DNA of 64,000 nt from Opitutaceae bacterium EW11 (GCA_003054665.1 QAYY01000011.1:222654-286653); one strand, 5' to 3'. Shown: positions 7,654 to 17,040, counted from the first letter of the stretch. Numbers and translations are program-made. Notes: generated by a model not told the origin, from the letters alone.

Positions 7654-9333
7654 TTACTGTGTGGCCGGCGTCGATTTTGCCAGCTCTGAGTCGACCAGCT
7701 CGCGTACGTATTCGTTGGCCACTTGAGAGGCCGTGTATTGGGCGATCTGGTTACGCGTGGTGACGTAGGCTTCCGAAGATTCCGAGAGCTCGGGCTGCTT
7801 TTTGTCCGCCGCGTAGACGATCAGGCCTTTGTTGCCCTGAGCGCGGACCATCTCCGAGAGTTCGCCCTTGTCGAGATGCTCGAGCGTGCCGAGGGCGGTG
7901 AAATCCACGTCCTGCGGCCGCTGGCGGAGCGTGAACGCGGGATGCATCTTCGCTTCGCCCTTGATGCCGTTGGCCGAAGCCACGGCGGACACAGCCTTGT
8001 CGAAGGTCTCGCCGGCTTTCAGGTGGGCGGCGAGCTGGGCCTTCATCGTGCGGCCCAGGTCGACGAAGCGCTTCATCTTTTCGTTCTGGACGTAGTCGGC
8101 GGCGACCTTCGCGCGGACCTCGGAGATGTCCGGCTGGCGCGACGGAACGGTGGATTTCCAGAACACGACGACCGACCCCGTCTGGGTCGAGAGCGCATCC
8201 GTGAAGTAGCGGTCCTTGTTCAGGCGGAAAATCTCTTCGGAAATCTGCGGGTTGCCGGCGAGCGGGGCGGGGAGCTGCTCTTCGGAAAAGGGAGGGAGAT
8301 CTTTCAACGCGAGATTCTGGCTCGAAAGGTACGAGTTCAGTTCGGCGGAACCAAACGGGATGCGTTTTTCGTAGAGACCGACTGCGAAATCCGAAGCCTC
8401 TTTGGCAGCCAAGCGTTGGGCGCGTTCGAATTTCAACGTCGCTTCGACCTGCGGCTTCACCACGGCAAAGTCGGCGGCCGGATTCGCGGCGGGAGGCGGC
8501 GTGCCCGGCTTTTCAGGCTGAGCTGCAGGCTTGGGGAAACGGGCGGGATTCGCGTCGTAGTAGGCGCGCACTTCGGCGTCGGAGACGTTCACGCGACCGA
8601 CATAGGCAGTCGCAGGAAACTCGACGTAACTCGCGTTCACCTGCGGAGGAATCTGGTACCTGAACGAATTGTCCGAAAAATACTTCTGCAGATCCGCGTC
8701 TGTCGGAGTGATCGCCGGGTTGTAGCTCGCGTAATCGAAGGAAGCGACGCCGATGGTCCAGGTCGTATCGGCCATCGCGAGTTGCTTTCTCACTTCCTCG
8801 GGAAGGACGTAGCCCGGACCCGAGAGGAGTTTCTGGACGCGCTCGACGCGAATATTGTCCGCGATGACGCGGCTCACGTCGGCTTCGGTGACCGCCTTGT
8901 TCTTCTTCAGCGAATCGCGGAATTCGTTGTATTTGCGAGAATCGAATTGGCCGTTTTCCGAGGCAAAACGCGGAAGGTTGCGGATGTAGTCGCCAATCTC
9001 GTTTTGGGTCGGGGCCGGGATGCCGAGCTTGTCCGCGAGCGCGAGGCAGGCGTAGCGGGCGTAGGCGTAGGATTGAAGACGAGAGTCGTCCATCCCCATG
9101 AATCCAACCTGTACGTACACGCTCAGGTCGGCGTCGCCCCGGAGACGGCGGTAGTCTTCAGCGTTGGAGAGATTCAGCCCGAAATATGGGCGCGCCATCG
9201 CACGTCGGTCCGCGCGGCCGATGCCGGGGGAGGCACCGATCGTGAAAATGAACGAAATGATGGTGACGGCGAGCAGCACGCCGAACACCAGTCGGAAGTG
9301 CTGCTGAAACGTCTTCTGAATCCAGGAGATCAT
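7654..9333 (-). CDS. SurA/PpiD-like periplasmic folding factor, membrane anchored
   Basis: Starting at the ATG at 9333 (MISWIQKTFQQHFRLVFGVL) gives a 559-residue protein with one N-terminal transmembrane helix (LVFGVLLAVTIISFIFTIG), as in PpiD. A SurA-N-like helical domain follows, with 'NEIGDYIRN' and 'VIADNIRVERVQKLLSG'. Then comes a long region resembling the parvulin/C-terminal part, with alternating helices and 'VTTRNQIAQYTASQVANEYVRELVDSEL' at the end. No canonical parvulin core is obvious, so it may act as a chaperone rather than an isomerase. The frame is open to 9378, but the first 15 residues look non-native. A terminator follows the gene. Confidence 0.72.
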   Translation of the reverse strand: MISWIQKTFQQHFRLVFGVLLAVTIISFIFTIGASPGIGRADRRAMARPYFGLNLSNAEDYRRLRGDADLSVYVQVGFMGMDDSRLQSYAYARYACLALADKLGIPAPTQNEIGDYIRNLPRFASENGQFDSRKYNEFRDSLKKNKAVTEADVSRVIADNIRVERVQKLLSGPGYVLPEEVRKQLAMADTTWTIGVASFDYASYNPAITPTDADLQKYFSDNSFRYQIPPQVNASYVEFPATAYVGRVNVSDAEVRAYYDANPARFPKPAAQPEKPGTPPPAANPAADFAVVKPQVEATLKFERAQRLAAKEASDFAVGLYEKRIPFGSAELNSYLSSQNLALKDLPPFSEEQLPAPLAGNPQISEEIFRLNKDRYFTDALSTQTGSVVVFWKSTVPSRQPDISEVRAKVAADYVQNEKMKRFVDLGRTMKAQLAAHLKAGETFDKAVSAVASANGIKGEAKMHPAFTLRQRPQDVDFTALGTLEHLDKGELSEMVRAQGNKGLIVYAADKKQPELSESSEAYVTTRNQIAQYTASQVANEYVRELVDSELAKSTPATQ

Positions 9334-9548
9334 GGGGAGAGAAACCGCCGAAGCTAGGGTGGCGCAAAGGGGTGTCAATGCTGGCGGCGGGTGGGCGCGC
9401 CGGCATTCGTGCTCACTCCACAGGAGCTTTCGGGGCTAGGGGCACACGAAGGCACGCAGGCTGGTCGTCACCGCGGATCCGGCGTGTTGGTCCAGCGGCG
9501 TGCCGCCGTCCTTCAGTATCACGCAGCCGTCGATCGGCGAGACGCGCG

Positions 9549-11057
9549 TTATTTTTCGCCGTTGGCCGGTGCGGCCGGAGGATTGAACGAGTGCGTCTCG
9601 AACAGCCGGTCCAACGATGTTGTGAAAAGGTCCTGCTCGGTTGCCTTGGTCAGCGCCTGCCGATAATGCTCCACCAAAGGATCCAGTTTGCCGAGACCCT
9701 CGCTCGCGGGATCGTCCCCGTAGTTGTCGAAGCTGTATTTGAAATGCTGGAGCGTGATGCGATTCAGCGGGCGGGCGGGCTGGTAGAGGTAATCGGACGA
9801 CGAGTCGCTCGGATCGGGCGGTACGGGAAGGACAAGTCCGAGGTCGATCAGACGGTTCAGCGCCTCGTTCAGCACTTGGCTCGGCACACGGATGAGGCTG
9901 CTCAGATCGGAAACCGGGCAGGGCGGCAGACACGCCTGGAAGCGGCGGGCGATCGTGAGCAGGACGACGAGCGTCAGGCGTTCCCGGGTGGACTCGCTCA
10001 AGTTTCCCCAGGCAGCCTGGCTGTTGCGGAAGTGGACGTTTTGGACCGCGTAGCTGATCTGCCCGCCGACCAGGACAAAAAGCCAGAAAACGTACAGGCC
10101 GAACATCAGGACCGGCAGCAACGCGAGCGAACCGAAGAAACTCCGCTGCATGTCGACGCGCCGAAAATACGAGAAGGCAAGCAGGTTGTTCATCACCAGC
10201 AGGAGTGCGACGACGACGGCGCCGGCCAGCGCGGCCCGCCAGGCGACATGCGTGTTGGGGATGAACCGGTAGAACAGGGTCAGGATGACGACCACCAGCA
10301 GGACCGAAAGCGCCGGAAGAAACAGGCTGAACGCTTGCGCGAGCTCCCGGCCGAACGGCAGGTTGTCGCGGAAATAGCTGATGAACGTGGCGGCTGACAG
10401 TGCGCCCACGGCGCCGAAGAAAAGCACGGCGCCGAGCGTCAGTATGGTCCAGTAGGATACAATGCGGACCAGCCAGGACCGGCCCCTGCGCACGCCCCAA
10501 ATATCGTTGAAGGCGTGCTCCACCGAGGTGAACAGGAGCAGGACGATCAGGATGAGCGAGACGGTGCTGACCACGCCGCCCGTGCTGGAACGCGTCGCCG
10601 AGATCGCGTTGTTGATGAAGTTCACCAGCTCCGGATTCACCTGGATCTTTTTGTGCTCCGTGGAAGGGCTGGTGCTTGCGGTCCCCGAAGACGGCGCGTC
10701 CGGCGCCGGCGCGGACTGGGTTTGTTCATAGTGAACGAGCTGCGGCGCGATGAAACGGAGAAGCTGATCGAGCTTGTTCGTGATCAGCTCGGTGTTGTTG
10801 GAGCCGAGCGCAAAACCCGCCACGAGGACGGCGATGCCGATCAGCGGGGCGAGCCCGAGCAGCGTGCTGAAGCTCAATGCGGCGGCCCGGCTTGTCGCCC
10901 GGGTTTCGGAAAGCCCCGTCAGCGTGATCGAGACGACGCGCAACAGGGCGAAGGCTCGCCCTCGGAAACTGCGTTCGCGCAGGTAGGCCGACTGCCAGAT
11001 CTCCTTTTGATAGAGGAGCACCAGACGCCTCCAGACCGGATTGAGACGCGAGGCCAT
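9549..11057 (-). CDS. YihY/virulence-factor BrkB-family membrane protein
   Basis: The 502-residue product has about six transmembrane helices and the YihY/BrkB opening 'SRAAALSFSTLLGLAPLIGIAVLVAGF'. The family signature is also visible in 'FNDIWGVRRGRSWLVRIVSYWTILTLGAVLF' and 'YRFIPNTHVAWRAALAGAVVVALLLVMNNLLAFSYFRRVD' (both quoted in part). The C-terminal 150 residues are soluble and look like a winged-helix domain ('LSSLIRVPSQVLNEALNRLIDLGLVLP'), a known extension in this family. These proteins were once called RNase BN; their true function is unclear, possibly transport. It begins 25 bases after the GYF-domain gene, so the two form an operon. Confidence 0.85.
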   Translation of the reverse strand: MASRLNPVWRRLVLLYQKEIWQSAYLRERSFRGRAFALLRVVSITLTGLSETRATSRAAALSFSTLLGLAPLIGIAVLVAGFALGSNNTELITNKLDQLLRFIAPQLVHYEQTQSAPAPDAPSSGTASTSPSTEHKKIQVNPELVNFINNAISATRSSTGGVVSTVSLILIVLLLFTSVEHAFNDIWGVRRGRSWLVRIVSYWTILTLGAVLFFGAVGALSAATFISYFRDNLPFGRELAQAFSLFLPALSVLLVVVILTLFYRFIPNTHVAWRAALAGAVVVALLLVMNNLLAFSYFRRVDMQRSFFGSLALLPVLMFGLYVFWLFVLVGGQISYAVQNVHFRNSQAAWGNLSESTRERLTLVVLLTIARRFQACLPPCPVSDLSSLIRVPSQVLNEALNRLIDLGLVLPVPPDPSDSSSDYLYQPARPLNRITLQHFKYSFDNYGDDPASEGLGKLDPLVEHYRQALTKATEQDLFTTSLDRLFETHSFNPPAAPANGEK

Positions 11058-11082
11058 CGGGAGCGTCCGGCCGAACGCCGGC

Positions 11083-11832
11083 TCAGGTCAGCAGGTAGTA
11101 GGCGAGCCCCAGCATTCCCGTCAGTCCGAGCCCGATCGAAAGAGCGAGGCCCGCGTAATTCAGGAAGACCGTGGTCAGGTACAAGCCGGCGGAGCCCGCG
11201 GCCACTGCCACCAGCGGCACGAGCTGTCCTTGGCTCCAGAAAATCAGCCCGAGAAAACCGAGCGCGAGCATCGCCCGGAATCGGATAAACGGATACACGC
11301 TCACCATGCCGAGCAGCAGCAGCAGCGTCAGGCCCAGGTCGAGCACCCCGAGATAGACGAACGGCTCCAGCACCAGCTTCTCGGTGTCCATCGACGCGAT
11401 CAGGTCGATCGAGGGGAGGAGCATGGTGATCGCGCTCGCGAGCAGCATCAGGGTGCAAGCGTACCGGCCGTACTTGGCGGCGCGCTCCATGGAGATCGAA
11501 CGGTCGCGCTTGTCGCGCGTGTCGGCGGTCCGGCCCTCCGCGGCGGCCAGCATCTCATTGACCGTGATCGGAGGATTGGTGTCCGGGCCCTCGTTGAGTG
11601 TCGCGATCCGGTCCTTCGGCTTGATCGTGAGACGTTTTTTCTCCGGGAAAATCGCGGCCTTCAGATCGGGGTTGCTGGAAATGGTGACCCACTGCTCGGT
11701 CGTGGCTTCGTAGTAGAGCGTCTGGGGATCGACCTTGCCCGCTTCTGCGAGCGAGGTGAGTTGCTCCTGGGTGAACGGCCCGTGCGCTTCGGTCTCCGAG
11801 GCGGTGCGGATGTAGAATTCCTGCGTGGCCAT
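11083..11832 (-). CDS. GYF-domain (GYF_2) membrane protein
   Basis: The 249-residue protein starts with a GYF_2-type module ('EFYIRTASETEAHGPFTQEQLTSLAEAGKVDPQTLYYEA', quoted in part). It has the G-P-F/Y-T motif and a tryptophan ('TEQWVTI') typical of this peptide-binding fold. Residues from about 120 onward hold five hydrophobic segments, making it an integral membrane protein with a cytoplasmic GYF head. The head probably recognises proline-rich peptides. It is the first gene of a two-gene unit with the YihY-family protein. Confidence 0.75.
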   Translation of the reverse strand: MATQEFYIRTASETEAHGPFTQEQLTSLAEAGKVDPQTLYYEATTEQWVTISSNPDLKAAIFPEKKRLTIKPKDRIATLNEGPDTNPPITVNEMLAAAEGRTADTRDKRDRSISMERAAKYGRYACTLMLLASAITMLLPSIDLIASMDTEKLVLEPFVYLGVLDLGLTLLLLLGMVSVYPFIRFRAMLALGFLGLIFWSQGQLVPLVAVAAGSAGLYLTTVFLNYAGLALSIGLGLTGMLGLAYYLLT

Positions 11833-11995
11833 GTTGGGCGACTGTGGTTTGGGGTGGAAATCCCGGCAAGTGTTTTGTCAGGCGGCGCTGGCCGCGGGTG
11901 ATGCGTCGTGGGAAAGCCAGCGTCGTCCGGTCTACCTCCCGTGCCGTGCCTTTCGCTAGGCAAGACCGGTCGCTGAGCCGCTTTTCACAGGCCGC

Positions 11996-13792
11996 TTACA
12001 TCCGCTGGAGGGTGCGAAGCCCGAGCAGGTGCAGGCCGGTTTCGAGCACCTGGAGGGTCCGGGCACAGAGAAGCACGCGGCGGGCGCGTTCGGCGGGGTC
12101 GTCGACGATCACCTTGTCGGCGTTGTAGAAACCGCTGAAGTCGCCGGCGAGCTCGTATAGATAGGTACCGAGAAAATGGGGCCGCAGCGTGCTCGTCGCG
12201 AGCGCCAGTGCGTCGGGAAACTTCGCCAGTTTCCGCGCGAGAGCGCACTCGGTTGGCGTCGCGGGCGGGGTGGCCGTCGTTTCCCAGGAACTCGTGTCGG
12301 ACGGATCGCCCAGTCCGCCGCGGCGGAAAATGCTGCGGATACGCGCGACGGCGTAGAGCAGATAGGGGGCGGTGTTGCCCTCGAGGCTGAGCATCTTGTC
12401 CCAGGAAAAGATGTAGTCGCTGGAGCGGTTTTGGGAGAGGTCCGCGTACTGCACGGAGCCGATGCCGACAACCCGCGCGATGCTGCGGCATTCTTCGTCG
12501 GAGAAACGATCGGCTTCCGGACGTTCTGCGTTTTTCGCCCGAACGACGGCGAGCGCCCGCTCTTCGGCTTCGTCGAGCAGATCCTTCAGCTTGATCGTGC
12601 CGCCGTCGCGCGTCTTGAGCGGCTTGCCGTTTTCGCCGAGCACCGCACCGAATGTGACGTGATTCAGTTTGGGCAGGCGCCGGCCGGTGGCCTTGAACCA
12701 TTTCTCCACCGTCAGGAAAAGCTGCTCGAAATGGTCCCCCTGACGGAAATCGGTCACGACGACGATGCCGTCGGCCTTGAAGTGCTCGGTCCGGTAAAGG
12801 GCGGTGGCGAGATCGGTCGAGGCATAGCCGCTGGCGCCGTCGGCCTTGCGCACCATGAACGGATTCGGACGTTCGGCGTTCCTGGAAAAGCGCGGCACCT
12901 CGTCGTGAAAGACCACCAGCGCCCCCTTGCTCTCCTCGGCGATCCTGAGCTCGGTCAGCTCGCGGTACACCCGGTCGAGCTTGTCGTTGTAGAAGCTCTC
13001 TCCCAGGTAGTGGTCGAAGCGGATGCCGAGCCGGCTGTAGATCTGGTCGAACGCCCGCTGGCTGGCTTCGGTGAACTTGCGCCAGAGCGCGGCATTCTCC
13101 GGGTCGCCGGACTGGAGCTTCACCAGCTCCTGCCGTGCCTCCTCGAGGGCCGCGGAACCCTCGGGCGTGGCGTCGTTGCCGAGCCGATACAGCCGCTCCA
13201 GCTCTTCGATCGGATCGTGCTCCAGCGCCGCCGGGTTCGCCCAGCGCTTGAACCCGTAGATGAGCTTCCCAAACTGCGTTCCCCAGTCGCCGAGATGGTT
13301 GTCGCGGATGACCTTTGCGCCGCTGAAGGCGAGCAGCCGGCAAATCGCCTCGCCGATGACGGCGGAGCGCAGATGGCCGACGTGCATCTGCTTCGCCGTG
13401 TTGGGCGAACTGTAGTCGACCACCCAGGTTTGGCCGGCGTAGCCGGCGGCGGCGCCGTGCTGCAGCCCGGACTCCGAACCGTAGGTGCGCAACCACTCCA
13501 GCAGGGTGGAGGGTTGGGCGGCGAAATTGATAAAGCCGGGGCCCGCAATGGACACCGCGTACCGCTCCCGTGTGGTGGGATCGATCGCCGCCACCAGTTT
13601 CTCGGCCACGGCGCGTGGATTCTGTTTCTCGCGTTTGGCAAAGGCCAGGACGCCGTTGGCCTGGAAGTCCCCGTGCCGCGGATCGGCCGTTCGCACGTCT
13701 GGTGAAAACGCCTGTGCGTCCAAACCGGCCGCTTTCGCGGCGGCCAGGAGAGCCGCTTCAATATCCGTGGCGAGGTTAAAAGAGACCTGCAT
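11996..13792 (-). CDS. argS: Arginine--tRNA ligase
   Basis: This class I aminoacyl-tRNA synthetase charges tRNA-Arg. The HIGH box is HVGH at residues 137-140, inside 'YSSPNTAKQMHVGHLRSAV'. The N-terminal Arg-N domain covers about residues 1-90 and the C-terminal DALR anticodon-binding domain ends in 'CARTLQVLETGLHLLGLRTLQRM'. ArgS often lacks a clear KMSKS; here 'KTRDGGTIKLKDLLDEA' occupies that place. With the ATG at 13792 (MQVSFNLATD) it has 598 residues, normal for the family; the frame continues to 13828, but those 12 residues are not conserved. It is divergent from the phosphorylase gene. Confidence 0.95.
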   Translation of the reverse strand: MQVSFNLATDIEAALLAAAKAAGLDAQAFSPDVRTADPRHGDFQANGVLAFAKREKQNPRAVAEKLVAAIDPTTRERYAVSIAGPGFINFAAQPSTLLEWLRTYGSESGLQHGAAAGYAGQTWVVDYSSPNTAKQMHVGHLRSAVIGEAICRLLAFSGAKVIRDNHLGDWGTQFGKLIYGFKRWANPAALEHDPIEELERLYRLGNDATPEGSAALEEARQELVKLQSGDPENAALWRKFTEASQRAFDQIYSRLGIRFDHYLGESFYNDKLDRVYRELTELRIAEESKGALVVFHDEVPRFSRNAERPNPFMVRKADGASGYASTDLATALYRTEHFKADGIVVVTDFRQGDHFEQLFLTVEKWFKATGRRLPKLNHVTFGAVLGENGKPLKTRDGGTIKLKDLLDEAEERALAVVRAKNAERPEADRFSDEECRSIARVVGIGSVQYADLSQNRSSDYIFSWDKMLSLEGNTAPYLLYAVARIRSIFRRGGLGDPSDTSSWETTATPPATPTECALARKLAKFPDALALATSTLRPHFLGTYLYELAGDFSGFYNADKVIVDDPAERARRVLLCARTLQVLETGLHLLGLRTLQRM

Positions 13793-13964
13793 CGGATCAG
13801 TCAACGCGGGGGGCCGCCGAGCGTGCAAGAACCGATTTGTGAGTGGTGTATCGTGTTTTTGCGCACGGTCCTAGAGGTAGATTTGGCTCGACAAATGACT
13901 CTCGAATGGTTGGCTTGTAAACTTTACGGCGTGCCGGCCAGCACCCGCACTCACAGTCCTACTC

Positions 13965-15311
13965 ATGACTAAACGCACCTTGCCTCCCCGGAGGTTTATC
14001 AAGCCGACGTTTGAATTCTTGATCGAGAAGAAGCGCGATGGCGGCGAATTCAATCAAGACGAAATTCGCTACATCATTGATAGCACGCTCGATGGAGAAA
14101 TGCCGCAACACCAGCTGGCGGCTCTTGCGATGGCTATCTACTTCCAGGGGATGTCAGCCCAGGAAACGGCTGACTTGACCGAGGAAATGATGCTTTCCGG
14201 CGAGGTGATCGACCTTTCGCATATCGCCAAGCCGAAGATCGACAAGTATTCAACGGGTGGAGTCGGCGACAAGACCTCGCTCGTCCTCGTCCCTCTCGCG
14301 ATGGCGAGCGGCGTGGTCGTCCCGATGATGTGCGGCGTGGAGCACGACTATGTGATCAACACGCTCGACAAGCTGAGCTCGATTCCGGGCTTCAAGGGCC
14401 ACCAGAGCAACGAGCAGTTTTCCGGTCAGCTCGCCAAGATCGGCGGCGCGATCATCGCTCAGACGGAGGATCTCGCTCCGGCCGACGCCAAGCTGTATGA
14501 GCTCCGCAAGGACACGGGCACGATCCCGAGCCTGCCCCTCATCACCGGCAGCGTGCTTTCCAAGAAGCTCGCCGAAGGCTCCGAGGGCCTCGTGATCGAC
14601 GTGAAGTGGGGCAACGGCTCCTTCATCAAGGATCTCGAGCAGGCCAAACAGCTGGCCCGTTCCATGACGCGCGTCGGCCGCTCGATGAAGCGCCGCTGCG
14701 TCGCCCTCGTCACCGACATGAACCAGCCGCTCGGCGACACCGTCGGCACGTCGCTCGAAATCAAGGAAGCGATCCAGCTCCTGAAGGGTGAGGGACCGGA
14801 GGACATGAAGGAACTCGTCCTCAAGCTCGGCATGGAAATCGTCCGCCTGGCGGGCGTGGCCGGCTCGACGCTTTCCGCGAAGCAGACCGTGCAGCGTCAT
14901 CTGACCGACGGCTCGGCGCTGGAGAAATTCAAGGATCTGGTGAAGGCCCAGGGCGGCGACGCCTCCTTCATCGACCATCCGGAGAAGTTCCCGCAGGCGA
15001 AACACATTCGAAAGCTGCCCGCTCCGAAGCGCGGATACGTGCACACCATCAACGCGGCGATGATCGCGCGCGGCGTGCACCTCCTCGGCGCCGGTGTGGA
15101 GGGCAACGGCCACGACAAGATGGATTACTCTGTCGGCGTGTCCGAGATCAAGAAGGTCGGCACCCAGGTGAAGCAGGGCGAGCCGCTCATGATGATTCAC
15201 TACAACGACGAGGCGAAACTCGAGCAGGCGCTCGAGTATTTCAAGAACGCCTACCGTCTGGCCCCGAAGCGCCCGACGCCTCCGCCGCTCGTCGTCGAGC
15301 GTGTGGCTTGA
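13965..15311 (+). CDS. Thymidine/pyrimidine-nucleoside phosphorylase homologue with altered signature
   Basis: The 448-residue protein aligns along its length with thymidine phosphorylase (DeoA), which splits thymidine with phosphate. Residues matching E. coli Lys84, Ser86, Ser95, Thr123, Arg171, Ser186 and Lys190 are present, at a constant +10 offset, as Lys94, Ser96, Ser105, Thr133, Arg181, Ser196 and Lys200. Two key sites differ. The histidine of KHSTGGVGD is Tyr95 (KYSTGGVGDKTS). The signature SGRGLGHTGGTLDKL is CGVEHDYVINTLDKL at residues 123-137, with no length change. The fold is therefore certain, but the substrate or chemistry may have shifted. A strong terminator follows. The ATG at 13965 starts the conserved region. 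Confidence 0.8.
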   Translation: MTKRTLPPRRFIKPTFEFLIEKKRDGGEFNQDEIRYIIDSTLDGEMPQHQLAALAMAIYFQGMSAQETADLTEEMMLSGEVIDLSHIAKPKIDKYSTGGVGDKTSLVLVPLAMASGVVVPMMCGVEHDYVINTLDKLSSIPGFKGHQSNEQFSGQLAKIGGAIIAQTEDLAPADAKLYELRKDTGTIPSLPLITGSVLSKKLAEGSEGLVIDVKWGNGSFIKDLEQAKQLARSMTRVGRSMKRRCVALVTDMNQPLGDTVGTSLEIKEAIQLLKGEGPEDMKELVLKLGMEIVRLAGVAGSTLSAKQTVQRHLTDGSALEKFKDLVKAQGGDASFIDHPEKFPQAKHIRKLPAPKRGYVHTINAAMIARGVHLLGAGVEGNGHDKMDYSVGVSEIKKVGTQVKQGEPLMMIHYNDEAKLEQALEYFKNAYRLAPKRPTPPPLVVERVA

Positions 15312-15336
15312 GAAAGCCGCAGACGCGATATTTCGA

Positions 15337-15371
15337 AGGCCGACCGGATTCCGGTCGGCCTTTTTGTTTTT
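15337..15371 (+). terminator. Rho-independent terminator after the phosphorylase gene
   Basis: An 11-bp stem, AGGCCGACCGG/CCGGTCGGCCT, with a 3-base ATT loop is followed by TTTTGTTTTTG. It lies 26 bases after the stop codon at 15311. Confidence 0.9.
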
Positions 15372-15455
15372 GCGGCGGCGAAGGAAGGGCCCCGCTCGCG
15401 GGGCCGGCACGGTGCCTTCCGGGACGGAGCTCGCTGAGGATCTCCTGGCGCCCGT

Positions 15456-15647
15456 TCAGAACGTCGACGACGTAAGGCAGGGTTCAAGGTCGAGATCGTC
15501 GACCGGCTCCGGGCAGGGCTCCGGCGGCTCGCCCGTGCGCTGCAGGAACACCGCCATGGCGGAGACGTACCCGCGCCGCACCAGCTCGGGCCGGATCTCC
15601 GGCTCCGCGTTTCGGGGGTCAACCGACATGGGAGTGTTCTCGTTCAT
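15456..15647 (-). CDS. Small acidic hypothetical protein (63 aa)
   Basis: The frame encodes 63 residues rich in Pro and Glu, with a central hydrophobic patch (GYVSAMAVFLQ). Third codon positions are about 85-90% G/C, as in real genes of this window, and no better frame competes here. I recognise no family. No good Shine-Dalgarno sequence precedes the ATG at 15647. It sits between the phosphorylase terminator and the methyltransferase start, in opposite orientation to both. Existence as a gene is probable, not certain. Confidence 0.45.
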   Translation of the reverse strand: MNENTPMSVDPRNAEPEIRPELVRRGYVSAMAVFLQRTGEPPEPCPEPVDDLDLEPCLTSSTF

Positions 15648-15779
15648 GGTGAAAGGATGGTCTCAACCGCCCCGAATGCCGCTCCGGTTTGGATGTGCGG
15701 CAGCCGGGCCTGACGAGCCTCCGCTTCCGCTCCGTCTCCGGAGTTGCCGGGCGGGTGCCCGTGCTTGCAGTGTGCTTCC

Positions 15780-17015
15780 ATGCCCGAGGAATTGCCGCCC
15801 GAGAACGAGAAGAAAGCGCCGCCGATTGATCGCAGCGCTTGGTCAAGACCATGGGCACAGCTCAAGTACTTCACCTTCCAGCCGGCGATATTTCCGCGGT
15901 TGCTAGGACAGGTCTCGCCCGACGCCAAACCCGGCGATCTGGTCGCCGTCTACGACAAGGCCGGACAGCGTCTCGGCGCCGGACTGTTTAACCCACGTGC
16001 GAAAATTCCGCTGCGCGTTGTGGCCCACGGGGCCGATCCGTTCGACGAATCCTACTTCGATGTGGCGATCTCTCGCGCCGTGTCGCTGCGGCGCGAGCTG
16101 TTCAAGCTCGACGAATTCACCGATGCCTATCGTTTGATCAACTCCGACGGCGATGGGCTCAGCGGCCTGACGATCGACCGCTATGGCGATACGCTTTTTT
16201 GCGACCTCTACAGCCTGGGCATCGCCCAGCGGCTTCCGCGCTGGATGCCGCGGCTTCACGAGCTGGCGGGCACAAAAACCGCCCGCGTCCACGTCGATCA
16301 CGACCTCGGCAGTCTCGAAGGAATCAAGCCGTCGATCTTCAACGAAACCAATGCCGCCGCGCCCCGGCTGGTGAAGATCCGCGAGCACGGGATCCGCTAC
16401 GAGGTCGATTTCGCCGAAGGCCACAAGACCGGGTTTTTCTGCGACCAGCGGGAAAACCGGAAGGCGCTCGCGCGTTTCACGAAGGGAGGCCGCGTGCTCG
16501 ATCTCTGCTGCTACACCGGCGGGTTTTCGCTCTGCGCGAAGGTCCTCGGCGGAGCGGAGGACGTCACCGGCGTCGATCTCGACGAGAAAGCGATCGAGCA
16601 GGCGAAACGGAACGCGAATCTCAACCAAGCTCGTATCAAGTGGGTTCATACGGACGCCTTCGCCTACGCCCGGCAGATGGCCCAGAACGGCGAGAAGTGG
16701 GACGTCGTCGTGCTCGATCCGCCGAAATTCATCTTCACGCGCGACGAGAGCGGCAATTGGGAAGGACGGCAAAAATACGAGGATCTCAACCAGCTCGCGA
16801 TCGGCCTGGTGAAGACCGGCGGAATCTTCGTGACCTGCTCGTGCTCCGGCCTGCTCAGCCTCGAAGACTTCGAGCAACACGTCATCAAGGCCGCGCACCG
16901 TCTGAAGCGCCGCTTGCAGTTTTTCGACCGAAGCGGCCCCGGCCCCGATCATCCGATTTATTCCAACTGCCTCGAGAGCCGGTACCTCAAGGTCCTCTGG
17001 GCGCGGGTGATTTAG
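15780..17015 (+). CDS. RlmI/RlmK-like class I rRNA cytosine-C5 methyltransferase
   Basis: The 411-residue product has an N-terminal PUA-like domain ('KPGDLVAVYDKAGQRLGAGLFNPRAKIPLRV', quoted in part). A central EEHEE-type region follows ('YRLINSDGDGLSGLTIDRYGD'). The C-terminal Rossmann domain carries 'KTGFFCDQRENR', 'VLDLCCYTGGFSLCAKVLGG', 'VTGVDLDEKAIEQAKRN', 'DVVVLDPPKF' and 'VTCSCSG'. The DPPKF motif and the Cys of TCSCSG match the RlmI group, which makes 5-methylcytosine in 23S rRNA. The ATG at 15780 is chosen because upstream residues in the frame are cysteine-rich noise. A GC-rich hairpin follows the stop. Confidence 0.88.
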   Translation: MPEELPPENEKKAPPIDRSAWSRPWAQLKYFTFQPAIFPRLLGQVSPDAKPGDLVAVYDKAGQRLGAGLFNPRAKIPLRVVAHGADPFDESYFDVAISRAVSLRRELFKLDEFTDAYRLINSDGDGLSGLTIDRYGDTLFCDLYSLGIAQRLPRWMPRLHELAGTKTARVHVDHDLGSLEGIKPSIFNETNAAAPRLVKIREHGIRYEVDFAEGHKTGFFCDQRENRKALARFTKGGRVLDLCCYTGGFSLCAKVLGGAEDVTGVDLDEKAIEQAKRNANLNQARIKWVHTDAFAYARQMAQNGEKWDVVVLDPPKFIFTRDESGNWEGRQKYEDLNQLAIGLVKTGGIFVTCSCSGLLSLEDFEQHVIKAAHRLKRRLQFFDRSGPGPDHPIYSNCLESRYLKVLWARVI

Positions 17016-17016
17016 G

Positions 17017-17040
17017 CCGCTGCGGCGGGGGCCGCAGCGG
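17017..17040. terminator. GC-rich hairpin without U-run
   Basis: A perfect 10-bp inverted repeat, CCGCTGCGGC/GCCGCAGCGG, with a GGGG loop starts one base after the methyltransferase stop. It lacks a T-run, so it may act as an mRNA 3'-end stabiliser or a Rho-dependent element rather than an intrinsic terminator. Confidence 0.4.

Noticed and set aside
12176-13705. 509-residue plus-strand frame opposite argS
   Set aside because: It is the mirror of argS codons, rich in Gly/Arg/Val without motifs; argS on the minus strand is certain.
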